Below, in pieces: positions 56,114 to 63,598 of a stretch of DNA of 64,000 nucleotides. The stretch comes from Halopseudomonas laoshanensis (GTDB taxonomy: Bacteria > Pseudomonadota > Gammaproteobacteria > Pseudomonadales > Pseudomonadaceae). The stretch's first letter is position 1. Each line of letters starts with the position of its first letter. The translations under genes were made by a program, and so were the position numbers. The notes under the pieces were generated by a model. The model saw only the letters and a program-made list of their open reading frames with translations, had not been told where the DNA came from and made no database searches. The DNA is taken from the NCBI RefSeq assembly GCF_008365385.1, contig NZ_QOVF01000001.1, positions 1-64,000 of the forward strand. The letters are read 5' to 3'.

Positions 56114-57511
56114 TTAGTTGATTTCCGCAAGAAAGCGCTGAATCTTCATCATTGCAGGGCCAGAGTTGGCGCGCATACGCGCAAGAACCGCCTGCTTCGC
56201 TTCATCGTCCTTGGCGGCGTTCTTGACCAGCTTGCCCATGCCGTCGAGGCGGTTGGCCAGCAGCCAGTTGCGCAGATCTTCCACTTTCGACCACTGGTAC
56301 TGGTTCATCATCAGCGCCGCCATCATGCGAATCCAATCGGTATCGTGATTGGGTAGCGGCACTACCGAGCAGATGCGGTTCTTCTCCGCCTCATTGCTGT
56401 AGTTGGCTTCCACGTGGGCGATAAAGGCCGCACTGAATACCGGTTGATAGGACCGAACCGTTTGCGGCGTGATTAGGTCGCCCTGGAAGACCTTCTTGAT
56501 CGCCAGGTTGGTGATGGCGCTGGCCGAGCAGTCGATGTGCAGGTTGTTGGTTGAGGTCGGGATGCTGCCCTGTTCCAGCAGGATCTGATCCGCCTGCAGA
56601 TGCAGCACGCGGCCCTTGCGCACCACATTCTTGATACGGCGTAACTGTTCAAGCTCCAACTGGCTGACCGTTGCGCCGTGGAACATGGTCGGCTTGACGT
56701 TCTTGTCTATCCGCAGCAGCACACCAGCGCTTTCCAGACTGTCGAATAGCTCGGGTACGGATTCGGCCGTGGCAATGGCTTCAAACTGGGCGGCCATCGA
56801 GCCGATGGTGCTGCTGAAAAACTCGTCTGTTGGCTGGGTATTGCGCCGATCGAGCAGCCAGGCATCGCGGGACACTATCCAGCAGATGCGATCCGGGTCT
56901 ACCTGGTTTTCCAGCAGCCACAGGCAGGCATCGATACCGGTCTTGCCGCCGCCAATCACCACATAGTGGTCGGCGGGCTGCTTGACCTTGGGCAGGTTGT
57001 TCAGCGGCATGAACTGCACGCCTGCATCAATCTTGAAACTCGGCGTATGCGTAGCCGGCACGCTGGTTTTCAGGTAGGTCGCGTCGACGGTTTTGCGGGT
57101 ATTGGCGCGGTAGCGCTGCCCAGTCAGCGCGTGCTCGAATACGCCGTCGCCCAGGTAGGTGCACATCGGGAAGTACTGCACACGGCCGGTCGGTAAAAAC
57201 TGCTGGCGCATGACCTGATCAAAGTAGGCCAGCACTTCGGCGCCAGAGGCCAGATCGCCCAAACCCTTGTTCAGGCCCACTTCGTCCTTGAGCCCCTTGC
57301 TCAGCTCCCGCGAGCTGACGCCATAAAAGGCCGAGGGCTGATGCAAGGTTACAAAAGGGTAGGCAACGTTCCAGTGTCCGCCGGGCTGTTGATGTTGATC
57401 GACAATGATCACGCTTGCGTCCGATTCAGTCAGTAGAGTATCTGCGAAGGCCATGCCTACCGCGCCGCTGCCGACTATCAGGTAATCCGCTTCGAGTTGC
57501 TGTTCGTTCAT
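56114..57511 (-). CDS. FAD/NAD(P)-binding flavoprotein (monooxygenase-like)
   Basis: A 465-residue flavoprotein with an N-terminal dinucleotide-binding motif (DYLIVGSGAVGMAFADTLL), the following PGGHW motif seen in Baeyer-Villiger/flavin-containing monooxygenases, and a second Rossmann turn (YVVIGGGKTGIDACLWLL near residue 185). The usual BVMO fingerprint was not found. ATG 57511 is used; the frame is open to 57550. It is divergent from a TetR gene, with two palindromes in between, and is cotranscribed with DUF2855. Confidence 0.85.
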   Translation of the reverse strand: MNEQQLEADYLIVGSGAVGMAFADTLLTESDASVIIVDQHQQPGGHWNVAYPFVTLHQPSAFYGVSSRELSKGLKDEVGLNKGLGDLASGAEVLAYFDQVMRQQFLPTGRVQYFPMCTYLGDGVFEHALTGQRYRANTRKTVDATYLKTSVPATHTPSFKIDAGVQFMPLNNLPKVKQPADHYVVIGGGKTGIDACLWLLENQVDPDRICWIVSRDAWLLDRRNTQPTDEFFSSTIGSMAAQFEAIATAESVPELFDSLESAGVLLRIDKNVKPTMFHGATVSQLELEQLRRIKNVVRKGRVLHLQADQILLEQGSIPTSTNNLHIDCSASAITNLAIKKVFQGDLITPQTVRSYQPVFSAAFIAHVEANYSNEAEKNRICSVVPLPNHDTDWIRMMAALMMNQYQWSKVEDLRNWLLANRLDGMGKLVKNAAKDDEAKQAVLARMRANSGPAMMKIQRFLAEIN

Positions 57512-57558
57512 GCCTTTGCCCCTGCTGATTGTCATTGTAACGTTGATCAATAATTCGC

Positions 57559-57599
57559 CATAACAGCGTTATGTTGATCGATAGTATAACGCTGTTATG
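57559..57599. promoter_or_regulatory. Double palindromic operator between the flavoprotein and TetR genes
   Basis: CATAACAGCGTTATG (57559-57573) and TATAACGCTGTTATG (57585-57599) each contain the dyad ATAAC-N3-GTTAT, with centres 26 bp apart and opposite orientation of the central triplet. They lie in the divergent promoter and are the likely binding sites of the adjacent TetR protein. Confidence 0.8.
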
Positions 57600-57621
57600 C
57601 AAAGTCAAGTACAATCGCTCC

Positions 57622-58218
57622 ATGAACGAATCGCAAAGCAACATCCTCAAAGCCGCCTCCGAGCTTTTCTTGCAGGGCGGCACCGCTGCCCTCAGCGTGC
57701 GCGCCATTGCAGCGCGGGCGGGTGTGTCGACCATCGGCATCTATAGCCACTTTCAAGGCAAGCAGGGCATTCTCGATGCCCTCTATATCGAAGGCTTCAG
57801 CGCGGTGATCGACGCCTTGGCAGTGGACGACCTGACAGCCGATCCGCGTGAGCGGGTGCTGCTGGCATCGCGGCGCTACCTGGATACGGCAGAAACCTTT
57901 GAGCCTCATTACGGGCTGATCTTCGGCAAGCTGGATGACAGTTACCAGCCCTCAGCCGAGGCGCGTACTTTGGCAGCCGCCGGGTTTGAACGCTTGACTG
58001 AAGTGGTCGGTGGTTTACTGACAGCGGATGCCCCAGCCAGCGCCAGGCGCAATGTTGCCCTGCAGGTGTGGGCCTTGATTCACGGCTTTGTTGGCCTGAA
58101 GAATCATGCGGTCGGTGAGCTGGTGGATATGCGTTGCTGGAAAGAGCGCGCCATGGAGGCGGTGGAAATTCTGGTAGATGGGATTATCAAGCGGGTAGAG
58201 GGGCAGGGCGCAGTATAG
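57622..58218 (+). CDS. TetR/AcrR family transcriptional repressor
   Basis: A 198-residue regulator with an N-terminal helix-turn-helix (ILKAASELFLQGGTAALSVRAIAARAGVSTIGIYSHFQGKQG region, about 8-50) and a C-terminal ligand-binding domain. It probably represses itself and the divergent flavoprotein-DUF2855 pair through the two palindromes upstream. ATG 57622 gives the family N-terminus; the longer frame would start inside the operator. Confidence 0.9.
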   Translation: MNESQSNILKAASELFLQGGTAALSVRAIAARAGVSTIGIYSHFQGKQGILDALYIEGFSAVIDALAVDDLTADPRERVLLASRRYLDTAETFEPHYGLIFGKLDDSYQPSAEARTLAAAGFERLTEVVGGLLTADAPASARRNVALQVWALIHGFVGLKNHAVGELVDMRCWKERAMEAVEILVDGIIKRVEGQGAV

Positions 58219-58355
58219 GGCGCCCTGCGCACCACTCAAACTATCCCTGCAACGGCAGCGCTGCACCTATGGCGATAGAGGCCGCCACCGGTTAGGTCAT
58301 CCAGGTTTCACTGGCCATAGGCGGTAACCGCTCCGCGAGTATGTAGCGGCCGGTA

Positions 58356-59405
58356 TTAACTTGCCTTGGCCTTCTCCGGTAGCTCTTCTGCCAGCCGTTC
58401 GAGAAACATCGCCAGCGCCACTTCCTCGGCTTTCAGGCCCTTGCGCACCCGCGGCTTGGGCAGCTTGGATAACTCCCCCAGGCTGAAGTGATCGAGCACG
58501 GCGGGGTGGATGTAGCATTTGCGGCACACCGCAGGGGTGTTGCCCAATTGCTTGGCGACGTCCTTGACCATCGCTACCACATGGCGTTTGGCATCGGATT
58601 CCGGCTGCCATTCCAGTTCTCTGAGTACCGCCAACGCCATCGCGGTACCGGCCCAGGTGCGGTAATCCTTGGCGGTGAAGTCAGCCCCGGTCAGATCGTG
58701 CAGGTAGGCGTTGACGTCTGCGGAGCTGACCGTATGGCGGTTACCGTCCTCATCCAGATACTGGAACAGGTTCTGCCCGGGCAGGTCCTGGCAGCGCTTG
58801 ACCACCTTGGCCAGGCGCTTGTCTTTCACGCTGACCTGATGTTCGACACCACTCTTGCCGCGAAACTGAAACTGGATCTCGCTGCCCTTGATGTCTACAT
58901 GGCGGTCGCGCAGGGTGGTCAGCCCGTAGGACTTGTTGTCCCGCGCGTACTGAGTATTGCCCACGCGAATCAGCGTGGCATCCAGCAACATGACTACTGT
59001 GGCCAACACCTTTTCGCGGCTAAAGCCGGGTTCGGCGATCTGTGCTTCCAGCTGCTTGCGCAGCTTGGGCAGAGCGGCGCCGAACTCCTGCAGGCGCGAG
59101 TATTTGTCGGCGTCGCGCACTTCGCGCCAGCGCGGGTGATAGCGGTACTGCTTGCGCCCACGCGCATCGCGTCCGGTGGCCTGCAGATGCCCGCTCGGGT
59201 CGGCGCAAATCCACACGTCGGTATACGCGGGTGGCACGGCCAAAGAGTTGAGTCGCTTGATTTCATCGGCATCGCTAATGCGCTCACCCTTGGCATCAAA
59301 ATACTGGAACTTGCCCCGCGATTTTTTACGGCGGATGCCGGGCTGGGTGTCATCAACGTAATGCAGGTCGCGAGGCAGGTCGGCAGGCAACGCGGAGTCA
59401 GGCAT
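58356..59405 (-). CDS. DNA topoisomerase IB (eukaryotic/poxvirus-like)
   Basis: A 349-residue type IB topoisomerase that relaxes supercoils through a 3'-phosphotyrosyl intermediate. Visible elements are the N-terminal domain (GIRRKKSRGKFQYFDAKG), the RVGN..YARDNKSYGLTTLRDRHV core, KDYRTWAGT with the catalytic Arg, and the active-site Tyr in CYIHPAVLDHF. ATG 59405 is used; the frame continues to 59474. Bacterial members are scattered and of uncertain role. It is not clearly linked to its neighbours. Confidence 0.9.
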   Translation of the reverse strand: MPDSALPADLPRDLHYVDDTQPGIRRKKSRGKFQYFDAKGERISDADEIKRLNSLAVPPAYTDVWICADPSGHLQATGRDARGRKQYRYHPRWREVRDADKYSRLQEFGAALPKLRKQLEAQIAEPGFSREKVLATVVMLLDATLIRVGNTQYARDNKSYGLTTLRDRHVDIKGSEIQFQFRGKSGVEHQVSVKDKRLAKVVKRCQDLPGQNLFQYLDEDGNRHTVSSADVNAYLHDLTGADFTAKDYRTWAGTAMALAVLRELEWQPESDAKRHVVAMVKDVAKQLGNTPAVCRKCYIHPAVLDHFSLGELSKLPKPRVRKGLKAEEVALAMFLERLAEELPEKAKAS

Positions 59406-59554
59406 GGGGCAATTTCCTTGGCAGCAATCAGTCGGGTCTAACTGATTGACCGCAACCTGATGCGGTGGTGCCAACAGGTTTCTAAAATAGGTGCTTGTCA
59501 GGCGCGCCGGTCAGAATGTCCCATGGCATGCTCGTTACCGGCCCCCACAAAGGA

Positions 59555-60442
59555 TCAGCGAAAGATCAGCGACTGATGCGCTGCCGCACCGGCGCGTGCG
59601 CCGTCACCTACTGCGCTGGCAACATTGCCCGCGGCCACCGATGCATCCCCGCAGGCAAACACGCCAGGCACGGTGGTCTCGCGCAGTGCATTGACCCTGA
59701 TGAAGTCACCCATTGGCCCGGCCTCGAATTCGCAGCCCAGTTGTGCTGCCAGAGGGCTGGCCATTCGCGTATTTGGTTGAGTGAACAGTCCCGCGAGCTT
59801 GATGACGCGACCGCTGGCTAGCGTGACGTCGAGCGAGGCGCCGCCAAGGGCAATGACGGGTTCGCGTTCAACTATAACGCCACGTTTGTCCAGGCTGGCA
59901 AGCTGCTCTGCATCAGGCTCGAATACCTGATTGAGAAACAGGGTAGTGGGTCCCCAGTCAGGTAGCATCAGCGCATGGTGAAGGGCAATCGGTGTGGCCG
60001 CCAGTACGCCAATTGGCCCGCCGTTCAGTTCATATCCGTGACAGTAAGGGCATTGGAATACTCCCTGGCCCCAGCGCTGCGACAGGCCAGGAATATCTGG
60101 TAGCTCGTCTACTACGCCAGCGGCGAGTATCAAGCGTAACGCGCTGTATTGCTGCCCGTTTGCGGCTGTCACCACATAGCCACTGCCGTCCTGATTGGCT
60201 GCCACCGCAGCCTGCGAAAGCCACTCCACCGTCGGGTAAGCCAACAGCTGCTCACGCGCCTCCTCGGCAATCGCGCCGGGGTCGCGACCGTCCTGGGCTA
60301 GAAAGCCGTGGGCGCTTTGCGCGAACCGGTTACGTCGCTGCCCGGTATCCAGCACCAGTACCTTGCGCCGCGCTCGGGCCAGCTGCAGGCCTGCAGACAT
60401 GCCTGCATAGCTGCCGCCTACAATGATCACTTCATAATTCAT
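59555..60442 (-). CDS. Thioredoxin reductase-like FAD/NAD(P) oxidoreductase with CPYC motif
   Basis: A 295-residue flavoprotein with the N-terminal FAD motif (VGGSYAGMSAGLQLARARRKVLVLDTG), a redox-active CPYCHGYE motif near residue 140 in place of the CATC of classical TrxB, and the C-terminal GVFACGDAS. This subgroup includes disulfide oxidases such as those of dithiolopyrrolone or gliotoxin type and general thiol reductases; the partner is unknown. The ATG at 60442 is preferred. It is divergent from an Rrf2 gene, and both probably share a 14-bp inverted-repeat operator. Confidence 0.88.
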   Translation of the reverse strand: MNYEVIIVGGSYAGMSAGLQLARARRKVLVLDTGQRRNRFAQSAHGFLAQDGRDPGAIAEEAREQLLAYPTVEWLSQAAVAANQDGSGYVVTAANGQQYSALRLILAAGVVDELPDIPGLSQRWGQGVFQCPYCHGYELNGGPIGVLAATPIALHHALMLPDWGPTTLFLNQVFEPDAEQLASLDKRGVIVEREPVIALGGASLDVTLASGRVIKLAGLFTQPNTRMASPLAAQLGCEFEAGPMGDFIRVNALRETTVPGVFACGDASVAAGNVASAVGDGARAGAAAHQSLIFR

Positions 60443-60488
60443 GGCAGATTCTCGGTGAGCACTTCGACCAACTCGAAGATCAATAGAA

Positions 60489-60541
60489 ACAACATAAGTT
60501 ACAAGATATAAAGGTGTCAACACTCTCGTAACTTATGTTGT
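60489..60541. promoter_or_regulatory. 14-bp inverted-repeat operator between the reductase-like and rrf2-like genes
   Basis: ACAACATAAGTTAC (60489-60502) and GTAACTTATGTTGT (60528-60541) are exact reverse complements 25 bp apart in the divergent promoter. The spacing suggests two dimer sites or one looped site for the adjacent Rrf2-type regulator. Confidence 0.85.
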
Positions 60542-60584
60542 ATCGAGCGATACTCAGGCATCGCTATCGACTAGAATCCTGCCC

Positions 60585-61013
60585 ATGAGAAACGACACTC
60601 GCTTGTCCCGCATGCTGCACGTGCTGATCCACATGGCTCGGCATGAAAACCCGACCACCTCCGATGCCATTGCACAAATGCTGACCACCAACCCGGTGGT
60701 CGTCCGGCGCACGATGGCGCTGCTCAAGAAAGAGGGTTACGTGCGTTCGGAAAAGGGCCACCGTGGCGGCTGGACGCTAGCCAAGCCTCTGGCTGAGATT
60801 ACGCTGCTGGATATCCACCAGGCCCTGGGCTCCTCCTCGCTGTTCGCCATCGGGCTGTCTACCGATCATCCCGAATGCCTGGTAGAGCAGGCAGTGAATG
60901 CGGCGTTGACCGACGCCTTCGATGCGGCCCAGGCTTTGCTGATCGAGCGGTTGGGGAGCGTAACCCTGGAAGAGTTGGCCAAGGATTTCGAGCGGCGATA
61001 TCAGAGCTTGTAA
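60585..61013 (+). CDS. Rrf2 family transcriptional regulator
   Basis: A 142-residue winged-helix regulator (SRMLHVLIHMARHENPTTSDAIAQMLTTNPVVVRRTMALLKKEGYVRSEKGHRGGW region). The three-cysteine cluster of IscR-type members is absent; only one Cys (HPECLVEQ) is present, so a single-thiol redox switch like that of YwnA/NsrR relatives is possible but unproven. It probably controls the divergent thioredoxin reductase-like gene. Part of its 3' end recurs at 63327-63429. Confidence 0.9.
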   Translation: MRNDTRLSRMLHVLIHMARHENPTTSDAIAQMLTTNPVVVRRTMALLKKEGYVRSEKGHRGGWTLAKPLAEITLLDIHQALGSSSLFAIGLSTDHPECLVEQAVNAALTDAFDAAQALLIERLGSVTLEELAKDFERRYQSL

Positions 61014-61100
61014 GCCAGTGCAGCCGGGCATTAGCCTGACGGTTTAGTAATTACGCGGAGTGGCACAGGCTGCCTTTGGAAAAAACTTTTGATTCGTGCA

Positions 61101-61128
61101 TTGACATATCGGTAAATCTCGATATTAT
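61101..61128 (+). promoter_or_regulatory. arsR-type promoter overlapped by an operator (TATCG-N8-CGATA class)
   Basis: TTGACA (61101-61106), a 16-base spacer and TATTAT (61123-61128) form a good sigma-70 promoter. ATATCG-N8-CGATAT (61106-61125) covers the spacer and both hexamer edges, so a bound repressor would block RNA polymerase. The start point would fall at or beside the A of the ATG at 61135. Confidence 0.8.
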
Positions 61129-61134
61129 TACCCC

Positions 61135-61437
61135 ATGGAACTGATCGACGTATTCAAAGCACTCTCAAACCGTACTCGCCTTGATATTCTCAAGGGGCTG
61201 AAGGATCCGGTGAATAACTTTCCTCCTCAGGATGAGGGGGACGTGCATACCGTTGGTGTTTGTGTGAGTAGCATTCAAGAGGGCGTTGGACTGTCGCAGT
61301 CAACAGTGTCTGATTACCTTGCTACTTTGCAACGAGCGGGCCTGATCAGCGTCAGACGTATCGGGCAGTGGACGTACTACAAGCGCAATGAAGAAACCAT
61401 CAGAGCTCTTGCCGAGCTCATAGAGAAAGAGCTGTAA
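61135..61437 (+). CDS. ArsR family transcriptional regulator
   Basis: A 100-residue winged-helix repressor (VFKALSNRTRLDILKGL; VGLSQSTVSDYLATLQRAGLISVRR; WTYYKRNEETIRAL). Metal-binding cysteines typical of ArsR/SmtB are missing apart from one Cys near residue 43, so it probably senses an organic or redox signal. No ribosome binding site precedes the ATG and the promoter ends six bases before it, implying a leaderless mRNA. It is the first gene of a cassette with an MDR oxidoreductase, an ABM protein and a small secreted peptide. Confidence 0.87.
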   Translation: MELIDVFKALSNRTRLDILKGLKDPVNNFPPQDEGDVHTVGVCVSSIQEGVGLSQSTVSDYLATLQRAGLISVRRIGQWTYYKRNEETIRALAELIEKEL

Positions 61438-61452
61438 CTATTTATCTGTATG

Positions 61453-61470
61453 TATCGATAAATTGCGATA
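61453..61470 (+). promoter_or_regulatory. Second TATCG-N8-CGATA box
   Basis: TATCG (61453-61457) and CGATA (61466-61470) have the same spacing as the box in the arsR promoter. It lies 16 bases after the arsR stop codon. The following sequence resembles that after the third box, indicating a local duplication. Confidence 0.65.
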
Positions 61471-61542
61471 TCCCTCTTTATCGAAGCGAATAATTGCTCT
61501 GAGCTGAGACCGGAGAGGACCGTTTAAATTGTTACCAACAGA

Positions 61543-61560
61543 TATCGATAATTCCCGATA
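61543..61560 (+). promoter_or_regulatory. Third TATCG-N8-CGATA box, upstream of the MDR oxidoreductase
   Basis: TATCG (61543-61547) and CGATA (61556-61560) repeat the same motif exactly 90 bases after the second box. It lies 28 bases before the MDR start codon. Confidence 0.7.
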
Positions 61561-61588
61561 TCCCTTTTTACCGAAGCGAGGATTTACC

Positions 61589-62578
61589 ATGAAAGCAATG
61601 ATACTTAACGCATTTGGCGGCCCGGAATCGTTCGAGCTCTCCGAGGTGCCCAAGCCAGTGCCCCAAGCCGGGCAAGTTCTGGTGCGGGTGCACGCCACCT
61701 CCATCAATCCGTTGGATTACCAGGTACGCCGTGGCGATTATGCCGACCTTGTGCCACTGCCGGCCATTACCGGGCATGACGTATCCGGTGTTGTCGAAGC
61801 TGTTGGCCCAGGTGTGACGAGCTTCGTGCCAGGTGACGAAGTCTGGTACACCCCACAAATTTTTGATGGCCCCGGCAGCTATGCCGAGTACCACGTGGCA
61901 GCCGAAAGCATTATCGGTAAGAAGCCGCCGGAGCTTAGCCATCTGGAAGCTGCAAGTTTGACCCTGGTTGGTGGCACGGTTTGGGAAGCATTGGTTGTCC
62001 GCGTGGGACTCAGGGTGGGAGAGAGCATCCTCGTGCACGGCGGTGCGGGCGGTGTCGGCCATGTGGCGATTCAGGTGGCAAAAGCCATGGGCGCCAGGGT
62101 GTTCACCACCGTGCGCGAAGCCAATTTCGAGTTCGCACGGAGCTTGGGTGCTGACGTGGTCATCGACTACGGGAAAGAGGATTACGTCGACGCCATTCTG
62201 CGGGAAACCGATGGCCACGGCGTCGATGTGGTGTTCGACACCATCGGCGGCAATACATTGGCGCGCAGCGCCGACGCGCTGGCCCAACTGGGCCGAGTGG
62301 TCTCGATTGTGGACATTGCCCAGCCCCAAAACCTCATTGAAGCCTGGGGCAAAAACGCCAGTTATCACTTCGTTTTCACCAGGCAGAACCGTGGCAAGCT
62401 GGATGAACTGAGCACGTTGATAGCGCGCGGTCAGCTGCGACCACATGTGGGTGCGGTCTACTCGCTGGCGGATATTGGCGCCGCCCACGCTCTGTTGGAG
62501 AGCCCCAACAATGGCCTGCGCGGAAAGATCGCGATTGCAGTCGAGCCCCAGGCTCATCTCGTCAGCGCGAATGCTTGA
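61589..62578 (+). CDS. MDR family NADP-dependent oxidoreductase (quinone oxidoreductase/zinc-less alcohol dehydrogenase type)
   Basis: A 329-residue medium-chain dehydrogenase starting [17 protein letters not shown], with [15 protein letters not shown], and the cofactor motif [21 protein letters not shown] near residue 150. Zinc-ligand cysteines are absent, so it is nearer to zeta-crystallin-type quinone or enone reductases than to alcohol dehydrogenases. GAGG precedes ATG 61589. It sits in the ArsR-controlled cassette with two operator boxes upstream, probably for detoxifying a reactive carbonyl or quinone. Confidence 0.92.
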   Translation: MKAMILNAFGGPESFELSEVPKPVPQAGQVLVRVHATSINPLDYQVRRGDYADLVPLPAITGHDVSGVVEAVGPGVTSFVPGDEVWYTPQIFDGPGSYAEYHVAAESIIGKKPPELSHLEAASLTLVGGTVWEALVVRVGLRVGESILVHGGAGGVGHVAIQVAKAMGARVFTTVREANFEFARSLGADVVIDYGKEDYVDAILRETDGHGVDVVFDTIGGNTLARSADALAQLGRVVSIVDIAQPQNLIEAWGKNASYHFVFTRQNRGKLDELSTLIARGQLRPHVGAVYSLADIGAAHALLESPNNGLRGKIAIAVEPQAHLVSANA

Positions 62579-62608
62579 TCGTTGAAATCACACTAAAGGA
62601 GTACCCCC

Positions 62609-62956
62609 ATGATTTATGAAATTGCTGTGCTGCCCGTGCACAAAGAACAGATTGAACAGTTCCAGCGTGCTTTTGCCAACGTAGAGCCTTTGCTCCGCCG
62701 CGCAGAGGGTTACGGCGGCCATATGCTCGCGCAAGGTATCGAAACCCCTGAGCAATTCAATCTGATAGTGCGGTGGCGATCGCTCGAAGATCACACGCCG
62801 GGCTTCGAAGCGAGTGAAGACCATCGGATCTTCATGCTGGGTCTAGAGGAATATTTTTCCGAAGAACCGACGGTTTATCACATCGAGGGTGCCGCTTTTA
62901 CTGCCGGAGATCATGAAGATCCGGACAGCACTCTGCATTCAAATACTGATTCTTGA
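62609..62956 (+). CDS. Antibiotic biosynthesis monooxygenase (ABM) domain protein
   Basis: A 115-residue protein with the dimeric ferredoxin-like ABM fold (YEIAVLPVHKEQIEQFQRAF at the start; FNLIVRWRSLEDHTPGF in the middle). Relatives oxidise quinol-like substrates or degrade haem. It follows the MDR gene by 30 bases with a good ribosome binding site (AAAGGAG), so the two may act in one detoxification step. Confidence 0.87.
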   Translation: MIYEIAVLPVHKEQIEQFQRAFANVEPLLRRAEGYGGHMLAQGIETPEQFNLIVRWRSLEDHTPGFEASEDHRIFMLGLEEYFSEEPTVYHIEGAAFTAGDHEDPDSTLHSNTDS

Positions 62957-62968
62957 GGAAGGCAAAAA

Positions 62969-63244
62969 ATGAAAGCATTCAAATATCTGAGTTCAGGTCT
63001 GGTCATCGGTAGTCTCGCTGCTGCGTTAATAGGCTTCCCTCTGGCGGCCAACGCCGAAGGTGGGGCCGAACGTCTTCAGGCACTGCATGGCGACAGAAGC
63101 GTCCATAGAAAGAACATGGTTTCGCGCCCGGCCATTTCTGTAGATAAGGCGGTAAACCACAGCATAACCAAGGACGGCTCAGAACATTTCAGGAAGTTCC
63201 GGAAGGCCCGCAAGGCACCGTACCCTAAACCACGCGGGCGTTAA
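62969..63244 (+). CDS. Small secreted basic protein
   Basis: A 91-residue product with a signal peptide (about 1-29, ending AANAEG) and a short, His/Lys/Arg-rich mature part without cysteines (for example EHFRKFRKARKAPYPKPRGR at the end). It lies 12 bases after the ABM gene, preceded by GAGGAAGG, and ends the cassette before a terminator. No family recognised. Confidence 0.65.
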   Translation: MKAFKYLSSGLVIGSLAAALIGFPLAANAEGGAERLQALHGDRSVHRKNMVSRPAISVDKAVNHSITKDGSEHFRKFRKARKAPYPKPRGR

Positions 63245-63291
63245 GGCTGAATGCTCGCGCTGGTATTAGTGTCACTTCGCGAAGTCACAGG

Positions 63292-63327
63292 GGGTCAGAT
63301 AAGCATTGATTATTCTGACCCTTTTTT
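63292..63327 (+). terminator. Terminator of the arsR cassette
   Basis: GGGTCAGA (63292-63299) and TCTGACCC (63314-63321) enclose a 14-base loop and are followed by six T residues (63322-63327). Confidence 0.85.
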
Positions 63328-63429
63328 GACCGAGCGGCTTCGAGCCGTAACCCTGGAGGAGTTGGCCTGAAATTCTTAACGGCGATATCAGAACCTGTAA
63401 TTCCGCCAAACTGAGCATTAGCCTGACGA
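63327..63429 (+). pseudogene. Degenerate copy of the 3' end of the rrf2-like gene (direct repeat)
   Basis: These 103 bases align without gaps to 60940-61042, the last 25 codons of the Rrf2 gene plus 29 bases after its stop, at roughly three quarters identity by eye. Shared runs include TAACCCTGGA, GGCGATATCAGA and CATTAGCCTGACG. The reading frame is broken (TGA in place of a sense codon). The two copies bracket the arsR-MDR-ABM-secreted peptide cassette. The rest of 63245-63598 holds only the terminator and no gene. Confidence 0.8.
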
Positions 63430-63598
63430 CTTGTTATCCCCGCCTATTGAATTCCCCACGATTGGTGCAAGCGCTTTGTGCCGGCTTAAGGTGCTCAATC
63501 GAAATGGTTTGGAACTTTTCACCGAGGGTTCCCAACTTATGTGAGAAGATCAAGGCGAAAAGAGGCTGAAAAAAGCCTATACAAGCGGGAGTGGTTAC

